From contig JAENXO010000035.1 of NCBI GenBank assembly GCA_016649455.1, positions 1 to 11,777 on the forward strand: 11,777 nt of DNA, in the 5' to 3' direction. Below, one piece after another: positions 1 to 8,973 of this stretch. The stretch comes from Gemmatimonadota bacterium. Its GTDB lineage: Bacteria > Gemmatimonadota > Gemmatimonadetes > Palauibacterales > Palauibacteraceae. The notes beneath the pieces were generated by a model, which made no database searches, was not told the origin of the DNA, and saw only the letters and a list, made by a program, of their open reading frames with translations. The position numbers and the translations under genes were made by a program. The first letter of the stretch is position 1. Each line of letters opens with the position of its first letter.

Positions 1-3000
1 CAGAAGCGCCAGAACGTCCTGCAGCTGGTCCCGGAACCCGAACGCGCCGCTCGACTGGTACAGGGCGGTCCGCGCCCATATCCGGCATGCGAGAGACTGG
101 TACAGGAACCACCGGTTCAGCGCGATGTTCATGGCCGGATCTGGGGTTTCAACCACCAGCGCCCCGAGGATCCTGTCCCACATGTCATCCAGACGATCCC
201 GGGCGGCGTCCACGGCCGCCGGATCCCGGTACTCGAGGGCGCGCTCCACGGCCGCCTCCCGGGTCTGGTCCTGGCCGAGGGCGAAGTGAAACTCCTTCGT
301 CTCGCCGGCTGCGAGGTCGATGTGAACCATCCACGCCCCGCACGGGTCCCGGCCGGGTATAACCGATCCCGACATTCCGATCCGCTCGAGCGCCGCGGGC
401 CGCTCGGCGCTCCCGTTCTGTCCGAGAAATTCGGTCCGGTCCGTCGTGATCCCGTGCGGCGGCTCGCTCGCCGTCAGGAATGCCACGCGACCGGAGAACG
501 GTTCGTTGAACGGATTTCGAAACAACATCGTTTGATGTGCTGTATCATATTCGGGAACAATGAATTGCGCGTTGGAATCACGGTCACGACCAAGGACCAG
601 TTCCGCGTAGCAGGTGGCGGTGATCCGGCGCGGGAACCGGCGCCCGTTCTCCAGCCGAAGCCGGATGATCTTCACGGGCGCGTCAGGTGGGCAGAACACC
701 GTCAGGTGCTGCCGGAGTCCGTGGCTATCGCTTTCGAATGACGTGTACCCGGCCCCGTGCCGCACCTCGTACGGCCCCTCCGAGCCGCACGGTAGGGGGG
801 TGGGCGACCAGACGTCCGCTGTCTCTTCGTCTCGCAGGTAGATCGCCTCTGCCGGGCGGTCCGCGATCGGATCATTGCGCCACGGCGTCAGGCGGTTCTC
901 GGAGCTGCTCACGGACCAGGTGCAGCCAAGCCCCGACTCCGACACGATGCACCCGAAGTTTGGATTGGCGAGGACGTTGATCCACGGGGCGGGCGTCGGC
1001 TGATCGCGCCGGACCCGGATCACGTATTCCCGTCCGTCCCGGCTGAACCCCCCGATTCCATTGTCCAGGATGAGCTCGGACGGGAGCTGGACGGGCACGG
1101 TCTCCCGCCGACCGAGCGGCATGGATACGACCGGCACGAAGGGCGGGAGGCGCTCCGGAGAGCGTCGGATCGCGCGCACGCGCTCCCGCACGCTCTCGCC
1201 CGTCCCATCCAGCACGACGCCGGCGACGCTTTCCAGCAGGACCCGGTCCCCGGCGTCGCAGGTCTCCGTTCCCACGACGTGGATGCCGCCGGGCCGACCG
1301 ACCCAGTCCGTCCCTCCCCCGTCCTCGATCGCAGCGGCCAGCCGGTCGCGTAGCGGCCTGGCATACCCTGCCGACTTGAGGTCGAAGAGCACCAGGTCGA
1401 TCTGCTGGCCGCGCGTGCGCCAGAACCGGTGCGCACGGAGCAGGGCTTCGACGCCCGCGAGCTCGTCCGCGGCAGCGAGATGCACCAGCAGGATCGGATG
1501 ATCTCCGGAGATACCGTGCTTCCAGAGGGCCGGCTGCGACCTGCGCCATGCGCGCAGCGTCTCCGGTGCCGCCCGCAGCCCGGGGTGCGAACGGAGGAGC
1601 AGGGACAGAAGCGGCTGGAAGTCCTCCATTTCGTGGGGCCGGATTCCCAGATCGTCCAGGGTGAGCTGCATGCGCTGCCGCGCCAGGTCGAATGCCGACT
1701 CGACGTGGAGGAATGAACGATAGAACTCGAGGATCTCGCGCACCGCCCGGCTCGATTCCGCGGCCACCGTGAGGAAGGCGAAGTGCCTCGACTCCCGGGG
1801 AGGGAGCTCGAACCGGCAACTGAGAGACATGATCGGATCGAGAGGCGTGCCGGTCGTTCCCGACAGCATCCCTGGCCCGGCTCGCAACGCGGCCGGCCGA
1901 TTCGCGGTTCCGCCCCGCCCGACGAAGCGAGCCCGACTCGTCTCGAAGCTCAGGTGAGGGGGTGACGGTCGGTCGGCGCATACGACCGAGTGGGCGAGGA
2001 ACGCGGGCCTGGCGTCCGGCGCCTGAGGGCGGCGCCACAGGAGAATGGCGTCGTGGCTGTCCAGCCAGGTGCTCTGCACGAACAGCTTCGAGTACGCCGG
2101 GTGGCGCGAGTATCCGGCCTGTTTATCCAGCACCACTTCCGCGTAGCTCGCAACCGCGAGGCGGCGGCGCTCCGCCGTTTCGTTGGTCAGCGTCACGATG
2201 CGGATCTCCAGGTCGTCGTCCGGTGGCACTGTCACCCGGGTACGCATTCCGATTCCGCCGCGGTGGCCCCGGAATTCAGCCTGGTGGGGCGCGAACTCGA
2301 CGGTCGCTTCGTCGTCACCCGCCGGGGCCGGAGTGGTAGACCACAGATCCCCCGAATCGAGGTCACGCACGTAGATCCACGTCCCGCCGTCGTCCAGCGT
2401 GGGATCGGCACTACAGCGGGTGAGGGCCAGATCTTTCCAGTAGCTCGCCCCTCCACCCCGGCCTGTAAGCCGGACGGAATAGCTCTCGTTCGACAGGAGG
2501 TGGGTCTCGGGAAGCGGAGATGCGGGCGATACGCTCCACACGGTCACCGGGCTCGGCAGCGGAGCGGCGCGCGGGGCGGCGCGTTTGTTCGCAGTCCACG
2601 ACTGGCGAACGGGGACACTCCACGGCACCCGCTCGTGCAACAGGTACTCGATGGCGGCCACGCGCGCATCGGAACCGAACCGGTCGGCAGTGCTGCGACT
2701 CGACAGCTGGTTGCCGATCGCGACCAGGATCATGCCCTGGTGGTGCGCCATGTACGAGCGGACGCACCGCGGGCGGGAGAGCTGGAATCGGGCCGGCGGT
2801 CCGTAGTCGAGGGCCTCGTACATTCCCATCGGTCCGAGCATGTCGAGGCGAATCAGCGCGCCCAGGTTCCGGATCACCTGCGGGGCGGCGAACGGCAGTG
2901 CCAGCAGCGAGGCATACGGCGTGATCACGAGGCGCTCACCCGGGTCGCGCCGCAATCCCAGCTCCGGCACGCCGAACGCCCGGTATTGGTAGCTGGCGTC

Positions 3001-6000
3001 GCTGCCGAGCTGGTGATAGCCCGACTCGGAGATCCCCCACGGGATCCGGCGCCGTCGTGTGAACCGGATCTGCCGGCGCACGGCGTCCCGGCAGGAGTGG
3101 CCTAGCAGCGTGTCCGGCGCCGAGCCCAGGTAGAGCTGAGGGAGGAGGTACTCGAACATGGTGGCGGCCCAGGACAGAAGCACCGGCCGACCGCCGAACT
3201 TGGCGTACGGCCGGCCGAGACGTAGCCAGTGCTCCAGCGGAACCTCGCCGCGGGCGATCGCCACGTAGCTCGCCAGCCGCGCCTCGGACGCCAGCAGGTC
3301 ATAATAGTTCGGATCCAGCTCCCCGTGCGACACGTTGAATCCGATGTGGAACAGGCCACGGCCCCGGTCGTACAGGAACGCGAAGTCCATCTCCTCTTCG
3401 AGGCGCTCTGCTTCCCGGGCCGCCTCTGCCAGGCTCCGGACGAGACGCCGCGCCGCGCCGCTCGCCTCCTCCAGACAGATCCCCAGCCGCTCGATCCACG
3501 ACTCTGCCGCCTCCCGGTCCAAGTCGTCGAGCTCCGCCGTGGCTGCTGCGAGCAACTCCCGGGACCGTCCACGGGCCCAGTCCGCGAGCCCCGGCAGATC
3601 CGCCAGAGAGACCGGTTCCGCAAGTCGGCGCGACAGTTCGAACCACTCGTGCTCCCGCCGGGTGCCGGGCTCAGCCGCGCGCAGCGCCGCGGGGGCTTCC
3701 GCGAGTGCCGCGATCCACGGATGCAGCACGCGGCACAGCCGGCGGAGGATCCCTACGTGCTGGTGCATCTTGCGCGTCCAGACCCGCAGAGCGCGCAGCA
3801 CACCCGGGGGATCGCCGGTCGGCACCGTCTCGGCCAGCGCCGCGACGAGGTCGTCGATCTCGCTGAGACGACGTTCTTCCAGGTCACGCAGGAAGTCATA
3901 GCAGTCGACCAGGCTGCGAGTGCCCCTGGCGCGGCCGGCCTGCAGCTCCGCCAGGCTCTGCCGCAACGCGGCGACGTGGCTGAGCAGTTCGGGTCCGCCC
4001 CATGATTCGAGGACCTCATCCGCCGAGCGGATCGTGTCGGCCAGCGCCTCCATCAGGACGGGGCGGAACACAGGAGTCCTGGCGATCTCGGTGAGGCCGT
4101 GGCGCAGCGTAATCAGCGAGACCGCCAGATTGCCGCTGTCCACGGTGGAGACGTATCGCGGCTCGAGCGGTCGCAGGTCCCCCGTGCCATACCAGTTCAG
4201 CAGGTGTCCACGGTGTCGCTCGAGGCGCCGCATCGATTCCATCGTGTTGAGGACGAGCGCATCGAGTTCGAGCGGCCCGATGTATCCGAGGTCCCAGGCA
4301 GACAGCATCGCCGTGAGCGCCATCCCGATGTTGGTGGGCGACGTGCGGCGGGCCACGGCCCCCACGCGTCCCTCCTGGTAGTTGTCGGGAGGCAGCCAGT
4401 GATCCTCCGAGGAAAGAAGCCGCTCGAAGAACATCCACGTCCGGAGCGCCACGTCTCGCAGCAGCTGCCGTTCGTCGGGTTCGAGTTCTCGGGCGGCGGC
4501 AGGCCGGCGCGAGACACCGGTCAAGCGGGCAAGCGCGGGGGATGCGAGCCACGGTGCGGCAAGCGCCCCCACCGCGCCCAGCGCCGCGGGATTCCCGGCG
4601 AGGGCCGCCGCCAGGCTCGCTACCGCGACGAGCGGTCCGGCCGCCAGCGCCAGCGTGGTCGCAGACGAGGAGTTCCGCCTCTCGATCGCCCGCGCGGTCT
4701 GTGCGGCCGTGGTCCATTCCAGCAGCCGGCGGCGGGTGATCGCGAGGCGGATCAATGTGCGGATGATCGCGTCGAGGCTCACGACTGCCAGGTAGGGCAG
4801 GAACACCAGGGTGACGAGAGCCCGACCGGCACCCGCCAGCACTACGGGCCCGGCGGTCCGGAACCGGATCCGCTGGCGGAACGGCTCCCAATGCCGCGCC
4901 CGCCGGTGCCCGAGCATGCGGCGGGTGGCCGAGGCTGCGCCGAACAGGCCGGGAACCGCCAGCACGAGGAGCGGGACAGTCGTCCACAGCCACGGAGAGC
5001 CCATGCCGAGGAACCAGCCGGCCAGCGACAGGGCCAGCAGCGAGGGAGACAGCAGGCTGCGCCGCAGGTTGTCGAGCACCTTCCACCGGTCGAGCATGGA
5101 GAGGTCGTTCCGGATCCGTTCGCCGTCCCGGGTCGGCACCGTGAACCACAGCCACGGGAGCAGTTGCCAGTCTCCGCGGATCCAGCGGTGCAGCCGCCTC
5201 GCGTACGTCTCCAGGTCCGCAGGCGATTCCTCGAACAGGTGCACGTCCGACACGAGCCCGGCCCGACCGTGGATCCCCTCGAAGAGATCGTGACTCAGAA
5301 GCGCATTGTCCGGTGCCCGGTTCGCTAGGCAGCGCTCGAACGCGGCGACGTCCAGGATCCCCTTCCCCGAGTATATCCCCTCTCCGAACAGGTCCTGGTA
5401 CACATCGGACACCGCGTGCGAGTAGAGGTCGAGCCCCGTGTCCGCATCCATGACGCGCGAGAACAGCGTCGCCTCCCCCCAGTCAGCCATCGTCTCGAGC
5501 CCGGGCTGAAGCACCGTATAGCCCGAGCACACCCTTCCCCGCACGTCGAACCGGGCCCGATTCAGAGGGTGGGCCAGCGTCGCGACGAGCCGCGCCGCGG
5601 TGCCCGGTGGAAGGTGCGTGTCGGCGTCGAGCGTGATCACGTAGCGAATCCCGGCTAGCTGGCTGAGGTCTCCTTCCACCGGCCGCAAGCGCGTGTCCGT
5701 GGCTCCGAGGAGCAGCTGGTTCAGCTCGTGCAGCTTGCCGCGCTTACGCTCCCAGCCCATCCAGCGGCCCTCGCCGGCGTTCCACTCCCGGGACCGGTGG
5801 AGAAGGAGGAACGGCTCATGGCCGGCCTGGCCGTACCTGGCATTCAGTCGTGCCACGCCTTCCCCGGCGTGCGCCAGGACCGCCTCGTCCGCCGGCATGC
5901 TCTCCGCGGCCGCGTCTGCCCAATCGGTGAGCACAACCCACCGCACGTTGGGGTCGGCGTTTCCCTGGTAACGCACTTCGAGGCTCGTGAGAAGCGCATC

Positions 6001-7254
6001 GACCTCGCGCTCGTCACTCACGAGGACTGGAATCGCGACGACCGTGCGGGCGTCTTCCGGAACCCCGTCCGACGCATCGAGCTTCGGCAGCACTCGCGGC
6101 GGTACCAGAGTCGTGGCCAGCCAGTTCGTCACGCTGAGGGCGACCGATGAAGCGGGAACGAGGCCGAGCAACAGTATGACCGCGAGCCCGGCGCCCGGCA
6201 CGCTCGTCCGCGCAGCCGCTCCCGCCAGGAGGATCAACAGGAGGAGGGTTACCGCAGATCCGCACACCAGGTACAGGAGCCCGGCGTGCCGCAAGGCGAA
6301 TCGCTCCCGGCGCGCCCGCCCGGCCGGCCGGAAACTCAGGGTCCTCTCCAGGGCGGACCGCCCCTCGCCCAGCAGCCAGTGGCCGACGTGCCTTTCCAGC
6401 GTGTCGATGCGAGCCGGGGCGGACCTGGAGCGCTCAACGACCTGGAGCGCGACGGCCTCTTCGTCCTTCCCGGATCCTCGGGCCAGTTCCTCGACAGTGC
6501 GCCGGTACCGGTCCCGCGTCTCGAAGTCCATGCGCGCGTAAATGCCGCTCGGATCTCCCCGCAGGATGGCTTCAACCCGGCTCGTGTTCTCCACGAACCT
6601 GCGCCAGTCGTACGCCGACAGCGTCCGCAGACTTCCTATGCCCGCGGCGATGAGAGCCAGGGCATCTGCGGATGTCGCTTCCGGCTCGGGCGCCTCGCGG
6701 ACGCCGGATACGGAGGTCCCGGCGGCAGCAGGTCCGAAGACCTGGCCCGCCGTCCGGGCGAGCGCATCCAGCACCTCGAGACGGAGCACTGCGGACAACG
6801 CCCACAACTCTCCGAGCGTCAGAGACCTCGACTCCTGGTAGCACGAGATGAAGCGCTGCAGCTGGTCGGGGTCCACCTGCAGCCGGGAGTCCCGCTCAGC
6901 CACGTGAACCAGATCCAGCAAACGGGGAAGATCGGGCTCCGCGGCTTCGGCGAGACGAGGCAGTCTACGGTAGAACTCGGGGGGCAGTCCGGTCGCCACG
7001 AGACGGAGGGCCTCGCGGATGAGATACTCGTTGTCCAGCAGCCATTCCGCGATCCGCGGCTGAGCGTCCACGGCGTTCGGATCCGACTGCAGCGTGCTGT
7101 AGACGGCGGCAAACGCTCCGTCCAGCCGTTCGACGCGGCGGCGGATCGTCCGGCCGTGGCCGGGTCGGCTGGAAATCGAGTGGTGCTCGGCCAGATCGAG
7201 GGCGATACGTGCGACGGAGTCGTCTGAACTCTCCAGCCGCCTCAGATGTTCCAT
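1..7254 (-). CDS. ndvB: Cyclic beta-1,2-glucan synthase (GT84-GH189-GH94), 3' end missing
   Basis: Giant inner-membrane enzyme that builds beta-1,2-glucan from UDP-glucose, cyclises it and trims chain length. The frame is open for 2418 codons to the left edge; family members run to about 2800 residues, so the C-terminus is missing. Visible in order: soluble helical N-terminus (EWLLDNEYLIRE near 70-80); membrane segments about 325-347 and 351-374; GT84 domain with LDADT (D543, D545), SHDLFEG (D656) and RWIRGDWQL (R690, W691); more membrane segments about 732-905; PTNIGMAL and STVDSGNLA motifs; the cyclisation (GH189/glycoamylase-like) domain about 925-1515 with WGISESGYH (E1410), MYEALDYG (E1480) and MAHHQGM (1502-1508); two GH94-type beta-sandwich regions starting near 1586 and 2057; then YQSSGAFGFRDQLQD ending at D2413, the start of the GH94 catalytic barrel. 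The ATG at 7254 overlaps the usp stop by 13 bases and has no clear Shine-Dalgarno, which suggests coupled translation. The family is certain; the exact start is less so. Confidence 0.95.
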   Translation of the reverse strand, partial: MEHLRRLESSDDSVARIALDLAEHHSISSRPGHGRTIRRRVERLDGAFAAVYSTLQSDPNAVDAQPRIAEWLLDNEYLIREALRLVATGLPPEFYRRLPRLAEAAEPDLPRLLDLVHVAERDSRLQVDPDQLQRFISCYQESRSLTLGELWALSAVLRLEVLDALARTAGQVFGPAAAGTSVSGVREAPEPEATSADALALIAAGIGSLRTLSAYDWRRFVENTSRVEAILRGDPSGIYARMDFETRDRYRRTVEELARGSGKDEEAVALQVVERSRSAPARIDTLERHVGHWLLGEGRSALERTLSFRPAGRARRERFALRHAGLLYLVCGSAVTLLLLILLAGAAARTSVPGAGLAVILLLGLVPASSVALSVTNWLATTLVPPRVLPKLDASDGVPEDARTVVAIPVLVSDEREVDALLTSLEVRYQGNADPNVRWVVLTDWADAAAESMPADEAVLAHAGEGVARLNARYGQAGHEPFLLLHRSREWNAGEGRWMGWERKRGKLHELNQLLLGATDTRLRPVEGDLSQLAGIRYVITLDADTHLPPGTAARLVATLAHPLNRARFDVRGRVCSGYTVLQPGLETMADWGEATLFSRVMDADTGLDLYSHAVSDVYQDLFGEGIYSGKGILDVAAFERCLANRAPDNALLSHDLFEGIHGRAGLVSDVHLFEESPADLETYARRLHRWIRGDWQLLPWLWFTVPTRDGERIRNDLSMLDRWKVLDNLRRSLLSPSLLALSLAGWFLGMGSPWLWTTVPLLVLAVPGLFGAASATRRMLGHRRARHWEPFRQRIRFRTAGPVVLAGAGRALVTLVFLPYLAVVSLDAIIRTLIRLAITRRRLLEWTTAAQTARAIERRNSSSATTLALAAGPLVAVASLAAALAGNPAALGAVGALAAPWLASPALARLTGVSRRPAAARELEPDERQLLRDVALRTWMFFERLLSSEDHWLPPDNYQEGRVGAVARRTSPTNIGMALTAMLSAWDLGYIGPLELDALVLNTMESMRRLERHRGHLLNWYGTGDLRPLEPRYVSTVDSGNLAVSLITLRHGLTEIARTPVFRPVLMEALADTIRSADEVLESWGGPELLSHVAALRQSLAELQAGRARGTRSLVDCYDFLRDLEERRLSEIDDLVAALAETVPTGDPPGVLRALRVWTRKMHQHVGILRRLCRVLHPWIAALAEAPAALRAAEPGTRREHEWFELSRRLAEPVSLADLPGLADWARGRSRELLAAATAELDDLDREAAESWIERLGICLEEASGAARRLVRSLAEAAREAERLEEEMDFAFLYDRGRGLFHIGFNVSHGELDPNYYDLLASEARLASYVAIARGEVPLEHWLRLGRPYAKFGGRPVLLSWAATMFEYLLPQLYLGSAPDTLLGHSCRDAVRRQIRFTRRRRIPWGISESGYHQLGSDASYQYRAFGVPELGLRRDPGERLVITPYASLLALPFAAPQVIRNLGALIRLDMLGPMGMYEALDYGPPARFQLSRPRCVRSYMAHHQGMILVAIGNQLSSRSTADRFGSDARVAAIEYLLHERVPWSVPVRQSWTANKRAAPRAAPLPSPVTVWSVSPASPLPETHLLSNESYSVRLTGRGGGASYWKDLALTRCSADPTLDDGGTWIYVRDLDSGDLWSTTPAPAGDDEATVEFAPHQAEFRGHRGGIGMRTRVTVPPDDDLEIRIVTLTNETAERRRLAVASYAEVVLDKQAGYSRHPAYSKLFVQSTWLDSHDAILLWRRPQAPDARPAFLAHSVVCADRPSPPHLSFETSRARFVGRGGTANRPAALRAGPGMLSGTTGTPLDPIMSLSCRFELPPRESRHFAFLTVAAESSRAVREILEFYRSFLHVESAFDLARQRMQLTLDDLGIRPHEMEDFQPLLSLLLRSHPGLRAAPETLRAWRRSQPALWKHGISGDHPILLVHLAAADELAGVEALLRAHRFWRTRGQQIDLVLFDLKSAGYARPLRDRLAAAIEDGGGTDWVGRPGGIHVVGTETCDAGDRVLLESVAGVVLDGTGESVRERVRAIRRSPERLPPFVPVVSMPLGRRETVPVQLPSELILDNGIGGFSRDGREYVIRVRRDQPTPAPWINVLANPNFGCIVSESGLGCTWSVSSSENRLTPWRNDPIADRPAEAIYLRDEETADVWSPTPLPCGSEGPYEVRHGAGYTSFESDSHGLRQHLTVFCPPDAPVKIIRLRLENGRRFPRRITATCYAELVLGRDRDSNAQFIVPEYDTAHQTMLFRNPFNEPFSGRVAFLTASEPPHGITTDRTEFLGQNGSAERPAALERIGMSGSVIPGRDPCGAWMVHIDLAAGETKEFHFALGQDQTREAAVERALEYRDPAAVDAARDRLDDMWDRILGALVVETPDPAMNIALNRWFLYQSLACRIWARTALYQSSGAFGFRDQLQDVLALL

Positions 7255-8225
7255 GGCGCCGGGAGAACGGCGGTGACCATGCTGGACTCGGACTCCGACC
7301 CGAGCGGCATCTCTCGCGGGATGTCCTGCAGGACCAGGAGCGGCAGCCTGCCGTGCGCGATCAGGTGGCTCGTCACCGATCCATAGGACCACGGCGAGGC
7401 CCCTGAGACTCCATGCGCGCTGACCACGTGCAGGCCGTCGTGTTCGGTCCCGGTCGCCTCGACCAGCGCCCGCGGGACTGACGGTGCTTCCACGAGGCGT
7501 GAGCGAATCGACAGACCGGGCGCCGCCAGCTGTTCCTCCATGGCCGCGAGATAGTGTCGCGCCACCTCGCGGTGGATGTCGATCAGGCGCGTGCGGCACG
7601 CCCGGGCCACGAAATCAGCAGGCCCGCGCTCGGGCAGTTCCGGCACCGACACCACGTGCACGAGCTCGATCGCGCCCCCGCCGGACCGGGCGATGCGTGT
7701 GCCGATCGACAGTGCCCAGTCCGACCGGCGGGACAGGTCCACGGGCAGGATCACCAGCCGGTACGACCCGGCCTCCGGTGTGTCCGCTTCCGGAGGCGGA
7801 CCGGCGCGGGCCAGAAGGATCGACACGCCAGCCCGCGCCACGATCTTCTGCGCGATTCCGCCCAGACTGAATCCGTCGGCTCCGCCGTGTCCGTGCGAGC
7901 TCAGTGCAATGAGGTCGGCTTCCCAGCGCCGCGCTTCGAAGATGACCTGCCGGGCGGGCTTCCCCTCCGCGACCACCGAATCGACGTCGAGTCCGGCGGC
8001 CTGGAATCGCTCGGCCACCTGGTCCAGGTACGAGCGCGCCTCCGCCCTGTGCAGCCGCCATTCGACGCTGTCACGCGACAGGCCTCCAGCGCGGCCATGC
8101 TCCAGCGTGTGCAGCAGCCGCACCGACGCCCCAAGGGAAGCGGCCACGCGACGTGCGTGCGGAAGAACGGACTCGGCCGTGAGGGAGCCGTCCAGAGGTA
8201 CCAGGACGCGACGAATGGGAACCAT
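7242..8225 (-). CDS. Tandem UspA-domain universal stress protein
   Basis: A 327-residue cytoplasmic protein with two UspA folds. Domain 1 (about 1-142) opens with VLVPLDGS (7-14) and has the nucleotide-loop region HGHGGADGFSLGG (111-123). Domain 2 (about 155-300) opens with VILPVDLS (158-165) and has SAHGVSGASPWSYGS (269-283). UspA proteins bind ATP or AMP and respond to starvation, osmotic and oxidative stress; the ligand of this one cannot be read from sequence. In domain 1 the usual Gly-Ser/Thr after the loop is Gly-Gly (122-123), while domain 2 keeps Gly-Ser (282-283), so the two sites may differ. The start is the ATG before VPIRRVLVP, where homology begins; the frame extends upstream but that stretch is low-complexity and unlike UspA. 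The ribosome site is weak. The stop overlaps the ndvB start, so the two are probably cotranscribed. Confidence 0.9.
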   Translation of the reverse strand: MVPIRRVLVPLDGSLTAESVLPHARRVAASLGASVRLLHTLEHGRAGGLSRDSVEWRLHRAEARSYLDQVAERFQAAGLDVDSVVAEGKPARQVIFEARRWEADLIALSSHGHGGADGFSLGGIAQKIVARAGVSILLARAGPPPEADTPEAGSYRLVILPVDLSRRSDWALSIGTRIARSGGGAIELVHVVSVPELPERGPADFVARACRTRLIDIHREVARHYLAAMEEQLAAPGLSIRSRLVEAPSVPRALVEATGTEHDGLHVVSAHGVSGASPWSYGSVTSHLIAHGRLPLLVLQDIPREMPLGSESESSMVTAVLPAPWNI

Positions 8226-8400
8226 CTCGTTCGATCCATGAGTGACGGAAAGGTGAGCGGACCGCACGGGATTCTTGGACGAGGAGCGATCATCCGAAGG
8301 AGACTGCGCGCTGCTTGGCCCGTTCACGGCTTTCGACGAACATGTGTACACTGCGGGGGCCGAAAAGATCGCCGCGTCCGACCTGGCCAGCCGACGCGAA
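8226..8400. other. 175-base gap between the alarmone hydrolase and usp
   Basis: No convincing gene. The usp frame is open through here, but the translation is Ser/Arg-rich and not UspA-like. An 8-base palindrome GTGTACAC sits at 8344-8351, about 120 bases before the usp start. I see no well-spaced -35/-10 pair and no terminator hairpin, so an internal usp promoter is possible but not shown. Confidence 0.4.
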
Positions 8401-8973
8401 CTACTCCCCGCCAGGCTCCTCGGAGTCGAGCTGCGCCCGCGACTCCGCCAGCACATCGTCATACCGTCTCTCCAGCGGGAGCAGATGTCCGCGACAGCGA
8501 TCCACGACGTGCTCCGTCCAGTCCAGGTACTCGCGGCGTCGGTTCAGCGACCAGCCCGCGGCGGGAGCGAATCCCACATCGCGGACGTTGCAGATCTTGT
8601 CGGCGATCCGGATCAGCTTCGCGTCCGTCTCCATGTGCCTGGCCTGCTCCAGCTGGGCTTGCTTCCGTTGCTCCTTCGGGAGGGACCCGTCGTCCGTGAC
8701 CGCCTCCACCAGCCGACGTATCCGTGGACCGAACTCCCGCTCCAGGTCTTCCGGCGTCGCGTCCGTGTCCTCGAGCGTATCGTGCAGCAGCGCGGCAGCG
8801 AGGATCTTGTGGTCCGTCACGCCGACTTCCGCCAGCTCGGCCGCGACGGCGATCGGGTGGTTGATGTAGGGGGACGCTTCCTCGCCCTTACGACGCCCGA
8901 ACCGGTGATGGTCCGCCGCGAAGCTGAGGGCACAGAACAGGAGCGGGAGGCTGGTGGTTGGTTGATTTGTCAT
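8401..8973 (-). CDS. MESH1/SpoT-like single-domain (p)ppGpp hydrolase (small alarmone hydrolase)
   Basis: A 190-residue HD-superfamily protein resembling metazoan MESH1 over nearly its whole length. Landmarks: HHRFGRRKG (22-30), PYINHPI (35-41, H39), LLHDTLEDTDAT (62-73 with the H64-D65 pair and E68-D69), VTDDGSLPKEQRK (92-104), LIRIADKICNVRD (120-132 with D125 and N129) and REYLDWTEHVV (147-157). H39, H64, D65 and D125 are the expected Mn2+ ligands. All hydrolase motifs are present and there is no synthetase, TGS or ACT domain, so it should remove the 3'-pyrophosphate of ppGpp but not make it. MESH1 relatives can also act as NADPH phosphatases, which sequence cannot exclude. The ATG at 8973 overlaps the stop of the upstream acidic-protein gene as ATGA, which fixes the start and implies coupled translation. 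An in-frame extension of 16 residues upstream lies inside that gene and lacks homology. Confidence 0.9.
   Translation of the reverse strand: MTNQPTTSLPLLFCALSFAADHHRFGRRKGEEASPYINHPIAVAAELAEVGVTDHKILAAALLHDTLEDTDATPEDLEREFGPRIRRLVEAVTDDGSLPKEQRKQAQLEQARHMETDAKLIRIADKICNVRDVGFAPAAGWSLNRRREYLDWTEHVVDRCRGHLLPLERRYDDVLAESRAQLDSEEPGGE

Noticed and set aside
872..5328. Long overlapping frames within ndvB, e.g. minus 872-2038, minus 4016-5155, plus 1990-3105 and plus 4099-5328
   Set aside because: All overlap the continuous ndvB frame, which shows family motifs from end to end. Their translations are Arg/Pro/Ala/Gly-rich with no recognisable domain, as expected of shadow frames in high-GC DNA.
1..7254. 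Frameshift or gene fragmentation in ndvB suggested by the lack of a closed long minus frame
   Set aside because: Reading the minus strand codon by codon from 7254 to 1 gives no stop and the expected motif order; the gene simply has no stop in the window.
8344..8351. GTGTACAC palindrome as a usp operator
   Set aside because: An isolated 8-base palindrome occurs by chance easily; flanks are not symmetric and there is no second copy nearby.
8226..8462. 79-residue N-terminal extension of the universal stress protein
   Set aside because: The extension is Ser/Arg-rich, partly overlaps the hydrolase gene and lacks homology; UspA similarity begins exactly at the ATG at 8225.
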